The position numbers and the translations under genes are program-made. A DNA stretch of 20,554 nt from Bacillota bacterium (GTDB lineage Bacteria > Bacillota_E > Symbiobacteriia > Symbiobacteriales > Symbiobacteriaceae). The notes beneath the pieces are model-generated. The model worked only from the letters and a program-made list of their open reading frames with translations. It had not been told where the DNA came from and did no database searches. Position 1 is the stretch's first letter. Each line of letters opens with the position of its first letter. The stretch is taken from the NCBI GenBank assembly GCA_003242675.1, contig QGVE01000036.1, forward strand, positions 1 to 20,554, read 5' to 3'. Shown here piece by piece: positions 7,491 through 14,820 of this stretch.

Positions 7491-8870
7491 CTAGCCCATG
7501 GTCTCGGCCAGGTAGTGCCAGAACCGGGCCAGGGCCTTCATGCCCAGGTCGAAGTTCTCCAGGTGGAAGTGCTCGTCCGGGGCGTGGACGCACTCGTCCT
7601 CCAGGCCGAAGCCCATCAGCACGCACGGCGCGCCCAGCACCGAGCGGAAGGTGCTGACGATCGGAATGGACCCGCCCGTGCGGATGAAGCGTGCCTCGGC
7701 GCCGTAGGCCTCGCTCAGGGCCCGCATCGCCGCCCGGACGCACGGGTGGTCGATGGGCGTGATCGCCGCGGGCGTGCCGCCCATCCGCCGGATCTCCAGC
7801 TTGACACCCGGCGGGCAGTGGGCCCTCAGGTGCCGCTCGATCGCGTCCAGCACCTGCTCGGGGTCCTGGTCGGGCACGAGGCGGCAGGTGATCTTCGCAC
7901 CGGCCCGGCAGGGGATGACGGTCTTGGTGCCCTCGCCCTGGAAGCCGCCGAAGATCCCGTTGATCTCCAGGGTCGGCCGGGCCCAGAGCCGCTCCAGGGC
8001 CGTGTAGCCGGGCTCGCCGGGCAGGGCGTCGACGCCGAGGTCGGCCTTCAGCTTCTCCTCGTCGAAGCCCAGGGCGGCAAAGCCCTCCCGCTCCTCCCGG
8101 GTGAGGGGCCGGACCTGGTCGTAGAAGCCCTCCACGGCAACCCCGCCCTCCGGGCGGTGCAGGGTGGCGAGCAGCTGGACCAGGGCCTGGGCCGCGTTGG
8201 GCGCAGCGCCGCCGAAGGCCCCGGAGTGCAGGTCGCCCCTGGCCCCGATCACGTGCACCTCCAGCGCCGCCAGGCCCCGGAGGGCGTAGGTGAGGGAGGG
8301 GACGCCGCGGGCGTAGAGGGCGGTGTCGGAGATGACGACGACGTCGGCCTGCAGCATCTCCTTGTGCGCCGCGATGAACCGCTCCAGGTTCGCGGAGCCG
8401 ATCTCCTCCTCGCCCTCGATCAGCAGCTTGACGTTGACGGGCAGCCGGCCCTCCACGGCCAGCAGCGCCTCGATGACCTTCAGGTGCATGAAGACCTGGC
8501 CCTTGTCGTCGCTGGCGCCCCGGGCGTACAGCTTGCCGTCCCGGATCGCCGGCTCAAAGGGCGGCGTGGTCCACAGCTCCACCGGATCGACCGGCTGCAC
8601 GTCGTAGTGGCCGTAGATCAGGGCCGTGGGGCCGCCCGGGTGATCCATGCGCTCGGCGTAGACCACGGGATGGCCGCCCGTCTCCATCACCTCGGCCCGG
8701 GTGAGGCCGATCCGCCGCAGCTCGGCCGCCAGCCATTCGGCGGCGCGCCGCACGTCGGACCGGTGCTCCGAGAGGGCCGAGACCGAGGGGATCCGCAGCA
8801 GCTCCATCAGCTGCTCCAGGTGCTCGTCGCGGTGCTCCTTCAGATAGGCTTCGACCCGCTGCACGCACAT
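7491..8870 (-). CDS. M20 family dipeptidase (zinc metallopeptidase)
   Basis: The 459-residue protein is an M20 peptidase of the CNDP/PepV-like dipeptidase type. It shows YGHYDVQP with metal ligand His88 and Asp90, ARGASDDKGQ with bridging Asp at about 121, and EGEEEIGS at about 152-158 with the catalytic glutamate. A lid domain follows, and the C-terminal DECVHAPDEH supplies the last ligand. It is cytoplasmic and would cleave dipeptides or acyl-amino acids. The ATG at 8870 is preceded in frame by a GTG at 8873 (GTG ATG); GGGAG lies close upstream of both, so the start is uncertain by one codon. It is transcribed divergently from the peptide-binding lipoprotein, which suits a role in using imported peptides. 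Confidence 0.92.
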   Translation of the reverse strand: MCVQRVEAYLKEHRDEHLEQLMELLRIPSVSALSEHRSDVRRAAEWLAAELRRIGLTRAEVMETGGHPVVYAERMDHPGGPTALIYGHYDVQPVDPVELWTTPPFEPAIRDGKLYARGASDDKGQVFMHLKVIEALLAVEGRLPVNVKLLIEGEEEIGSANLERFIAAHKEMLQADVVVISDTALYARGVPSLTYALRGLAALEVHVIGARGDLHSGAFGGAAPNAAQALVQLLATLHRPEGGVAVEGFYDQVRPLTREEREGFAALGFDEEKLKADLGVDALPGEPGYTALERLWARPTLEINGIFGGFQGEGTKTVIPCRAGAKITCRLVPDQDPEQVLDAIERHLRAHCPPGVKLEIRRMGGTPAAITPIDHPCVRAAMRALSEAYGAEARFIRTGGSIPIVSTFRSVLGAPCVLMGFGLEDECVHAPDEHFHLENFDLGMKALARFWHYLAETMG

Positions 8871-9084
8871 CACGCTCCCGTCTGTTCAGTCTGTCCCCCT
8901 GATTCTTCCACGCACGGACCCGGTCCTTCCTCTTTCCGGCCGCTCCCCGCGGGCATTGTGCGCGAATACAGAACACCCTTCCGTGTTGAAGCGTCAAATG
9001 CGCGGGAAGCGCGCACCTTCGCGGCACAAAAAGAGAAAAAGAGAGGCTCCGGTGCGCCTTCCGCGGCACAGAGGGGTGAAGACT
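8871..9084. other. Divergent intergenic region between dipeptidase and peptide-binding protein
   Basis: This 214-base spacer must hold promoters for both flanking genes, but I cannot pick convincing -35/-10 pairs on either strand. It contains a small inverted repeat AACAC-N6-GTGTT at 8972-8987 that could be an operator. An A-rich tract follows near 9027-9042, and GAGGGGTGA at 9071-9079 is the ribosome binding site of the plus-strand gene. Confidence 0.35.
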
Positions 9085-10917
9085 ATGCAGGAGAAGTGCG
9101 CCGATCGCTGTCCGTGTCCGGCGCGCGGGACGCTTCAGGAGCCGGAGCTGCGGCCCAAACCGGATGCCCGGGCGGAGACGGGGGCGCGCGCGGCGCGGCG
9201 GAAGGGCCGGCCGCGGGTCCGGGGGGCTGCGCTGCTTGCCTTCGTCCTCCTGGCCGGCTGTGCGAGCCCGCTGCCGCCGCCGGCGCAGGAGGAGGAATCC
9301 CGGGAGTTCTCCGTGCTCACCTACACCACCCCCGGCGATGCGACGGTGCTTCTGCCCACGCTCACGGTGGACACCGCCTCCAGTTTCGTGACGAGCTTCA
9401 TCTATGACGGCCTCGCCGTCTACGACGATCAGCTGAGCCCGCATCCCGCCCTGGCCGAGTCCTGGCAGGTCGCGGATGACCGGGTCTACACGTTCCGGAT
9501 CCGCAAGGGCGTCACCTTTCACGACGGGGCGCCCCTGACGGCCCACGACGTGCGCTTCACCTTCCTCACCATCGCCCACCCCGACTACCAGGGAGCCCGC
9601 TTCGGCGACTTCACGGCCATCCGCGGGTGGGAAGAGCTGGCCCGGGCTTACGCCGCGGCCGACGCCGCCGTCGCGGCCGGGACCCTCACGGCGGAGGAGG
9701 GCCGCCGGCGCAAGCTGGAGGCCTATGAGCACTTCGTGCGCACCGGCGGCCTGCAGGTGCCCGACGACTACACCTTCCGGGTCGAGGCCGCGTACCCCTT
9801 CGCGCCCCTGTTCACCCGCCTGACCGGCTACGGCATCATGCCCCGGCACCTGCTCGAGCCGTACATGTCGGATCTTCTGCACTCGCCCTACGCCACGGCG
9901 CCGGTGGGCACGGGCGCCATGCGGCTGGTCAGCTGGACGAAGAACGAGCGCATCGTGCTGGAGCGGAACCCCAACTGGTGCTGCTCCCTCTCCGGCCGGC
10001 CCGCGCAGATCGACCGCCTGGTCATCGAGATCGTCCCCGACCAGGAGGCCGCCGTCGCCGCGCTGGCCCGCGGCGAGACCGACGTGGCGGACGTGCCGCC
10101 GGAGATGGCCGACCGCTTCCGGTCCGAGGTTCCGGACGTCAACCTGTACCACTACACCACGTTCGCCTACACCTTCCTGGGGTACAACCTGAACCACCCG
10201 GTGTACGGCGATGTCCGGGTGCGGCGGGCGATCACCCACGCCCTGGACCGGGAGGCGATGGTGGCCGAGCTGCTGGGCGGCCACGGCCAGGTGGCCCACA
10301 GCCATGCCTCGCCGGCCCGGTGGGACTACAACCCGGACGTGCCGGTCGTGCCCTACGACCCGGCCGAGGCCGCGCGGCTCCTGGAGGAGGCCGGCTGGCT
10401 CCCCGGGCCCGACGGGCTCCGCTACAAGGACGGCCAGCCCTTCGTCATGCGCCTGGCCGTGAACGAGGAGAGCCTGCTGCGGCGGCAGGCCGCCCTCTTC
10501 ATCCAGAAGGCGCTGGAGCCGCTGGGCATCCGGGTGGAGATCGAGCGGATGGACTGGGATGCGTTCCTCGCGCACATCAGCCGCGGCGCCAAGGAGCCCT
10601 ACCTGCTCGGGTGGAGCCTCGGCTTCGACCCGGACCCCCACTCCATCTTCCATTCCCGGGGCGGCTTTCACGCCATCACCGGCCTCTCGGACCCGGAGAT
10701 CGACCGGCTGATCGAAGCGGGGCGGTCCACCACCGACCAGGCCCGCCGCAAGGAGATCTACGGCCGGCTCCAGGTGGCCCTGGCGGAGCGGCAGGTCTAC
10801 ACCTGGCTCTTTGCCCAGGACACGGTGGTGGGCGTCAACAAGCGGGTCCGGGGCGTGCGCCACGGCTCGCCGCGCGGGCTCTTCTGGAACTGGGAGGAGT
10901 GGACGGTCGAGCCGTAG
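9085..10917 (+). CDS. Peptide ABC transporter substrate-binding lipoprotein (SBP_bac_5)
   Basis: This 610-residue protein is a family-5 extracellular solute-binding protein (DppA/OppA type). Recognisable segments are PALAESWQVADDRVYTFRIRKG after residue 110, FHDGAPLTAHDVRFTF, GTGAMRLVSW, and RVRRAITHALDREAMV in the second lobe. The lipobox LLAGC places the acylated cysteine at residue 59. The ATG at 9085 has GAGGGGTGA upstream; it leaves an unusually long, Arg/Pro-rich n-region of about 46 residues before the hydrophobic core. No permease or ATPase gene is adjacent, so this is an orphan binding protein that must use a transporter encoded elsewhere. Likely ligands are di- or oligopeptides, but nickel or other solutes are bound by some members. 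Confidence 0.88.
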   Translation: MQEKCADRCPCPARGTLQEPELRPKPDARAETGARAARRKGRPRVRGAALLAFVLLAGCASPLPPPAQEEESREFSVLTYTTPGDATVLLPTLTVDTASSFVTSFIYDGLAVYDDQLSPHPALAESWQVADDRVYTFRIRKGVTFHDGAPLTAHDVRFTFLTIAHPDYQGARFGDFTAIRGWEELARAYAAADAAVAAGTLTAEEGRRRKLEAYEHFVRTGGLQVPDDYTFRVEAAYPFAPLFTRLTGYGIMPRHLLEPYMSDLLHSPYATAPVGTGAMRLVSWTKNERIVLERNPNWCCSLSGRPAQIDRLVIEIVPDQEAAVAALARGETDVADVPPEMADRFRSEVPDVNLYHYTTFAYTFLGYNLNHPVYGDVRVRRAITHALDREAMVAELLGGHGQVAHSHASPARWDYNPDVPVVPYDPAEAARLLEEAGWLPGPDGLRYKDGQPFVMRLAVNEESLLRRQAALFIQKALEPLGIRVEIERMDWDAFLAHISRGAKEPYLLGWSLGFDPDPHSIFHSRGGFHAITGLSDPEIDRLIEAGRSTTDQARRKEIYGRLQVALAERQVYTWLFAQDTVVGVNKRVRGVRHGSPRGLFWNWEEWTVEP

Positions 10918-10989
10918 GCGGCCCGTTAATTCCGCCGGCGCCGGCGAAGAATAGGAAGGCAGGATCAACCCGGCCCGGGAGGGTGGTGC

Positions 10990-11322
10990 ATGCCGCGGCG
11001 GTGGCGGGTGAAGCGGATGGGGGGCGGTTCGCGGGAATCCCCGACCGGCGACACGCTGGCGGGCCTGGTGGAGCGGCTGGCGGTCGCGCTGGAGCGGTCG
11101 AACGTGCTGGACTACACCGTGCTGCTGCAGCGCCCCTGGCGGATGGTGTGGCTCAACTTCGTGGGCGGGATGGCCCGCGGGCTCGGGATCGGCCTCGGTT
11201 TCACGGTGCTCACTGCGATCCTGCTCTATGCCCTCCGCGGCCTGATGGTGGCCAACCTGCCGGTCATTGGCGATCTCATCGCCACCATCGTGCGGCTGGT
11301 CGAGCAGCGGCTGCGCCCGTAA
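10990..11322 (+). CDS. Small membrane protein, DUF5665-like
   Basis: This 110-residue protein has a basic N-terminus (PRRWRVKR) and a middle segment LLQRPWRMVWLNFVGGMARG (about 51-70). A strong hydrophobic helix follows (GLGIGLGFTVLTAILLYALR), then a short hydrophobic/amphipathic C-terminus. The RPWR-x4-NF-x2-G-x-ARG-x-G pattern matches what I recall of DUF5665 proteins of Firmicutes, whose function is unknown to me. The ATG at 10990 follows GGGAGGGTGG. It lies 48 bases before the TraR/DksA gene on the same strand, so the two may be cotranscribed. The family call is from memory of the pattern; a one-helix membrane protein is certain. Confidence 0.7.
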   Translation: MPRRWRVKRMGGGSRESPTGDTLAGLVERLAVALERSNVLDYTVLLQRPWRMVWLNFVGGMARGLGIGLGFTVLTAILLYALRGLMVANLPVIGDLIATIVRLVEQRLRP

Positions 11323-11370
11323 GAGCGACATGACCCGGGCAGACTAGCCCCGAGAGGGGGCAGAGCCTGC

Positions 11371-12009
11371 ATGGAGATCGAGGCACTGAGGCAGATGCTG
11401 CTGGAGGAGCGCGCAGCGTACCAGCGCCAGGTGGCGATGATCGAGGAGACCAGCCTCGGCACGTCCCAGCGTGAGCTGCTGCAGGAGGACAGCATGGTCG
11501 ACAACCACCCCGCCGACCTGGGCACCGAGACCTTCGAGCGGTCCAAGGACGTGGGGCTGCGGAGACTGCTCTTGCGCCGCATTCACGAGATCGACGACGC
11601 CCTGGAGCGCATGGCCGCGGGCACCTACGGGATCTGCGAGGAGTGCGGCCAGCCCATCGACCCGGAGCGGCTGAAGGCGTTCCCCAGCGCCACCACGTGC
11701 ATCGCCTGCCAGGAGCGGCGCGAGGCCCGTCCGGACCGGCTCGTTCGCCCGGTCGAGGAACGGGTCACCAGCCCTCCCTTCGGCCGCAGCTTCCGCGACC
11801 GGTCGGGCGACCCCGGCTACGACGGCGAGGACGCCTGGCAGGAGGTGGGCCAGTACGGCACCTCCGAAACCCCGCAGGACGTCCCCGGGGCGGTTTCGTT
11901 TGCGGACATGTACCACTCCGACGAGGACGTCTACACCGTCGTCGAACCCATGGATGCCCTGGTGGATGAGGACGGCGAGCCGCTGGAGCGGGATGACCGC
12001 GAGGGGTAG
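11371..12009 (+). CDS. TraR/DksA-type C4 zinc-finger protein (YteA/YlyA-like)
   Basis: This 212-residue protein has an N-terminal helical region, then DNHPADLGTETFERSKD (44-60). A second helix precedes the C4 zinc finger: Cys89 and Cys92 (CEEC), Cys110 and Cys113 (CIAC). The acidic C-terminal tail is typical of the Firmicute YteA branch of the TraR/DksA superfamily. DksA-like proteins act on RNA polymerase through its secondary channel; for YteA-type proteins the target is less clear, with sporulation-related roles suggested for relatives. A DksA-like gene just upstream of lspA is also found in Bacillus (ylyA-lspA-ylyB-pyr), so the position supports the assignment. The ATG at 11371 follows a GAGAGGGGG site that lies inside a small CCCC/GGGG hairpin. 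Confidence 0.88.
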   Translation: MEIEALRQMLLEERAAYQRQVAMIEETSLGTSQRELLQEDSMVDNHPADLGTETFERSKDVGLRRLLLRRIHEIDDALERMAAGTYGICEECGQPIDPERLKAFPSATTCIACQERREARPDRLVRPVEERVTSPPFGRSFRDRSGDPGYDGEDAWQEVGQYGTSETPQDVPGAVSFADMYHSDEDVYTVVEPMDALVDEDGEPLERDDREG

Positions 12010-12358
12010 GGCCGCCGGGGAGGGCATCGGGGCTGGCCAGGGCTGCGTCCCCCGGGCGCAGCCCTGGCCGCGCGGGGTGAAGAAGACGGCGGTGGACCGG
12101 TGGTACAGGGAGCTGGGGGCGCCGCGCGCCCTCATCCGCCCGTACCTGGACGGAGAGGTCTCGTGGGAGGAGTTCCGCGCAGCCGTCTGGGAAGCGCTCC
12201 ACACCCCCGCCGCCCAGGAGGCGCTGAAGGAGCTCGCCGAGGAGATCCGGCGGGGGCGCAGGGTCACCCTCCTGACCAGCGTGCGCGACATGGCGAAGAC
12301 GCATCTGGAGATCATCGCCGATGCGCTCAGGGAGTGCATGGAGGGGAACACGGAGTAG
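11993..12358 (+). CDS. DUF488-like protein with aberrant N-terminus
   Basis: Residues from about 25 onward read PWPRGVKK, then DRWYRELGAP, WEEFRAAVW, and RRVTLLTSVRDMAKTH near the end. These match the C-terminal three quarters of DUF488 proteins (consensus LWPRG..K, WEEF, VTLLY..KD..HN). The expected N-terminal strand and YDPP...VDR segment are missing; instead the frame runs through a 13-bp palindrome. The listed ATG at 11993 overlaps the previous gene by 17 bases and gives 121 residues, near family length. A GTG at 12077 would give a 93-residue protein. Neither start has a good Shine-Dalgarno at normal spacing. It may be a truncated remnant; function unknown. Confidence 0.55.
   Translation: MTARGRAAGEGIGAGQGCVPRAQPWPRGVKKTAVDRWYRELGAPRALIRPYLDGEVSWEEFRAAVWEALHTPAAQEALKELAEEIRRGRRVTLLTSVRDMAKTHLEIIADALRECMEGNTE
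12035..12069. repeat. 13-bp perfect palindrome with 9-base loop
   Basis: GGCCAGGGCTGCG and its exact complement CGCAGCCCTGGCC flank the loop TCCCCCGGG. It starts 25 bases after the TraR/DksA stop codon. There is no T-run after it (GCGCGGGG follows), so it is not a standard intrinsic terminator. The right arm shares 11 identical bases with the hairpin at 675-715, suggesting a dispersed palindromic element. It lies in frame within the proposed DUF488-like gene. Confidence 0.65.
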
Positions 12359-12381
12359 CGTCGGCAAGGCGCAGCGGCTCC

Positions 12382-12411
12382 TTGGCACCGCGAACCAGCC
12401 TGTGGTAGACT
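12382..12411 (+). promoter_or_regulatory. Promoter of the lspA-rluD-pyrF-fba-pfkB run
   Basis: TTGGCA (12382-12387, five of six consensus bases) and TAGACT (12406-12411, four of six) are 18 bases apart. TGG directly before TAGACT adds an extended -10. The transcript would start at about 12418, almost exactly on the first possible lspA start codon (GTG 12419). It matches sigma-A type promoters. Confidence 0.65.
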
Positions 12412-12418
12412 GGGACAG

Positions 12419-12898
12419 GTGAATGGGGGGCTGTCGACCTTGCTCAGCATCGTCCTGGCCGTAATCGCCGTGGCGGTCGACCAGCTGACCAAGTGGCTGG
12501 TGGCGACCCGCATGGCCCTGTTCAGCGAGATCGAGATCATCCCCGGTTTCTTCTCGCTGCAGTACGTGGAGAACACCGGCGCGGCGTTCGGCATGCTCCG
12601 AAACGCGCGCTGGTTCCTGGTGGCCGTGGCTGCGGCGGCCGTGGCGGGCATCCTCTTCTTCCTCAGGCAGCCCGAGTCGCGCCACCCGCTGCTGCGCGTC
12701 GCCCTGGGGCTCGTGATGGGCGGTGCCCTGGGCAACATGTTCGATCGCATCGCCACGGGCCGTGTGACGGACTTCCTCCTCTTCTACTGGCGCGACTACC
12801 ATTTCCCGAACTTTAATGTCGCCGACATCTGCGTCACCATCGGTGTCGGGCTCCTGTTCCTGCACCTGGTGCTGGTGGAGAGGAAGGGGACGGCGTGA
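12419..12898 (+). CDS. lspA: Lipoprotein signal peptidase II
   Basis: This 159-residue, four-helix membrane aspartyl protease removes signal peptides from prolipoproteins such as the two in this window. Family motifs present: VDQLTKW (20-26), ENTGAAFG (51-58), GGALGNMFDR (101-110) with catalytic Asp109, and FNVADICVTIG (132-142) with catalytic Asp136. The GTG at 12419 coincides with the predicted transcription start. Translation is therefore either leaderless, or begins at the TTG at 12440, which has GGGGGG 9 bases upstream and would still keep the first helix. The 3' end overlaps rluD by 4 bases (GTGA). An lspA-rluD pair ahead of pyr genes matches the Bacillus order. Confidence 0.95.
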   Translation: MNGGLSTLLSIVLAVIAVAVDQLTKWLVATRMALFSEIEIIPGFFSLQYVENTGAAFGMLRNARWFLVAVAAAAVAGILFFLRQPESRHPLLRVALGLVMGGALGNMFDRIATGRVTDFLLFYWRDYHFPNFNVADICVTIGVGLLFLHLVLVERKGTA

Positions 12899-13809
12899 GG
12901 GAATATCGCATCACGGTTGAGGAGAGCCACCCCCGCGTCGACGTCTTTCTGGCCGGGCGGGCGGAGCTCGGGCTGTCCCGGTCCCGCATCCGGGCCCTGA
13001 TTGACGAGGGGTACGTCACCCTGAACGGTTCCGTGCCCAAGCCCGGGCAGGCCGTGAACCCCGGGGACGTGATCGTCGTGCAGGTCCCGGACCCCGAACC
13101 GGTGCAGCTGGTGCCGGAGCCCATCCCGCTGGACATCGTCTACGAGGACGAGGACGTCGTCGTGGTCAACAAGCCGCGCGGGCTGGTCGTCCACCCGGCT
13201 GCGGGGCACTGGACCGGCACGCTGGTGCACGCCCTCTTGGAGAAGGTGGATGATCTGGAGGGCATCGGGGGAGAGCTGCGCCCGGGGATCGTCCACCGGC
13301 TGGACAAGGACACCACCGGCCTGCTCGTGGTCGCCAAGAGCGAGCGCGCCATGGCGAGCCTGCAGGAGCAGATCCGGGAGCACCTCGTCCAGCGGGTCTA
13401 CTGGGCCCTGGTGCACGGCAACAACATGCCGGATACGGGGCGGATCGAGGCCCCCATCGGCCGCCACCCGCGGGACCGCAAGCGCATGGCGGTCAACGCC
13501 AGGACCGGCCGCGACGCCGTCACCTACTTCCGCGTGCTGGAGCGCTACCGGGGCTACGCGCTGCTGGAGTGCCGGCTGGAGACGGGGCGTACCCACCAGA
13601 TCCGGGTGCACCTGTCGTTCATCGGCCATCCGGTCGTCGGCGACCCGCTTTACGGTCCGCGCAAGCCGGCCCTGGGCATGCCGCCGCAGGCCCTGCACGC
13701 CCGGCAGCTCTGCTTCCGGCACCCGGCCACCGGCGAGTGGATGGAGTTCACCGTCGACCCGCCGGCCGACATGATGGCCGTGATCCAGCGGCTGCGGGAG
13801 GAGGCGTGA
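12895..13809 (+). CDS. rluD: RluA/RluD family 23S rRNA pseudouridine synthase
   Basis: This 304-residue protein has an N-terminal S4 RNA-binding domain (about residues 14-60: RVDVFLAG, SRSRIRALIDEGYVTLNG) followed by the pseudouridine synthase domain. The catalytic motif HRLDKDTTGLL has the catalytic aspartate at 137. LETGRTHQIRVHL and GDPLYG are further family motifs. It isomerises uridines in large-subunit rRNA; the S4 domain and context correspond to Bacillus YlyB. The exact target positions are inferred only from homologues. The GTG at 12895 overlaps the lspA stop by 4 bases, and pyrF begins 4 bases after its stop, so the genes are coupled. Confidence 0.93.
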   Translation: MREYRITVEESHPRVDVFLAGRAELGLSRSRIRALIDEGYVTLNGSVPKPGQAVNPGDVIVVQVPDPEPVQLVPEPIPLDIVYEDEDVVVVNKPRGLVVHPAAGHWTGTLVHALLEKVDDLEGIGGELRPGIVHRLDKDTTGLLVVAKSERAMASLQEQIREHLVQRVYWALVHGNNMPDTGRIEAPIGRHPRDRKRMAVNARTGRDAVTYFRVLERYRGYALLECRLETGRTHQIRVHLSFIGHPVVGDPLYGPRKPALGMPPQALHARQLCFRHPATGEWMEFTVDPPADMMAVIQRLREEA

Positions 13810-13813
13810 GGCC

Positions 13814-14767
13814 GTGGAGCAGAACTTCGCCGACCGGCTCTGCGCCGCCGTGAAGCGGCGCCGCTCCCACGCCGTGGTCGGGATCGATCCCGTGCTGGAC
13901 CGCATCCCGGAGTTTATCCGGCGGGAGGCGGCGGCCCAGTACGGGAAGACGGCCCGGGGCGCGGCCGCGGCTCTGCTGGCCTTCAGCCGGCTGGTGATCG
14001 ACGCGGTCGCTGACCAGGTGGCCCTGGTGAAGCCCCAGTCGGCCTTTTTCGAGATGTACGGCCAGTGGGGCGTCGCCGCGTTCTGGGAGACCGTCCGCTA
14101 CGCCCGCAGCCAGGGGCTCCTGACCATCGCCGACGCCAAGCGGGGCGACATCGGCTCCACCGCGGCGGGGTACGCCGCCGCTTTTTTCGGCCACCCGAAC
14201 CCCCTGGAGACCTGGGAAGATCCCGACCAGTGGGCGGACGCCCTCACCGTGAACCCCTACCTGGGCAGCGACGGGCTTGTGCCCTTCGTTCGCCGGGCGG
14301 AGGCGCGGGGCACCGGGGTGTTCGTCCTGGTAAAGACCTCGAACCCCTCTGCCGGCGAGCTGCAGGACCAGCCGCTCTTCTCCGGCGAGACCCTGGCCGA
14401 GCAGGTGGCGAAGCTGGTCGATTCGCTGGGCGAGGGGCTGGTGGGCCGGTCGGGCTACTCGTCCGTGGGCGCCGTGGTGGGGGCGACCTACCCGGATGAC
14501 CTGAGGCGCTACCGCGCCGCGATGCCCCGGGCGATTCTCCTGGTGCCGGGCTACGGCGCCCAGGGCGGTACGGCGGCGGACGTGGTCGGGGCCTTCAACC
14601 CGGACGGGATGGGCGCGGTGATCAGCGCCTCCCGCTCCGTGATCTACGCGTACCCGGGAACGGATCCCTCCCCGGCAGAGGCGGCCGCGGCGATCGCCGG
14701 CGCCGCGGAGGCGATGAACCGCGCGCTCAACGCGGCCCTCCGGGAGGCAGGCAAGCTGGCCTGGTAA
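13814..14767 (+). CDS. pyrF: Orotidine 5'-phosphate decarboxylase (long, type 2)
   Basis: This 317-residue enzyme is the longer OMP decarboxylase subfamily and performs the last step of UMP synthesis. VVGIDP (21-26) and VKPQSAFFE (72-80) lead to the catalytic signature DAKRGDIGST (107-116), which supplies the Asp-Lys-Asp network with Lys109. LLVPGYGAQGG near 240-250 and SASRSVIYAY complete the phosphate site. The GTG at 13814 has GGAGGAGG about 10 bases upstream and sits 4 bases after the rluD stop. It is read from the lspA promoter and not from the PyrR-attenuated operon 2 kb downstream, so it may escape PyrR control. Confidence 0.95.
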   Translation: MEQNFADRLCAAVKRRRSHAVVGIDPVLDRIPEFIRREAAAQYGKTARGAAAALLAFSRLVIDAVADQVALVKPQSAFFEMYGQWGVAAFWETVRYARSQGLLTIADAKRGDIGSTAAGYAAAFFGHPNPLETWEDPDQWADALTVNPYLGSDGLVPFVRRAEARGTGVFVLVKTSNPSAGELQDQPLFSGETLAEQVAKLVDSLGEGLVGRSGYSSVGAVVGATYPDDLRRYRAAMPRAILLVPGYGAQGGTAADVVGAFNPDGMGAVISASRSVIYAYPGTDPSPAEAAAAIAGAAEAMNRALNAALREAGKLAW

Positions 14768-14820
14768 TACCCCCATTCGTCGTGCCCATCGGACGCGGAA
14801 AACTGAGGAGGATGACCGAC

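Noticed and set aside
8554..11331. Long minus-strand open frame (over 900 codons) across the dipeptidase 5' end and the peptide-binding gene
   Set aside because: It lies antisense to a clear SBP_bac_5 gene and out of frame with the M20 gene; the peptide is Arg/His/Pro-rich shadow sequence.
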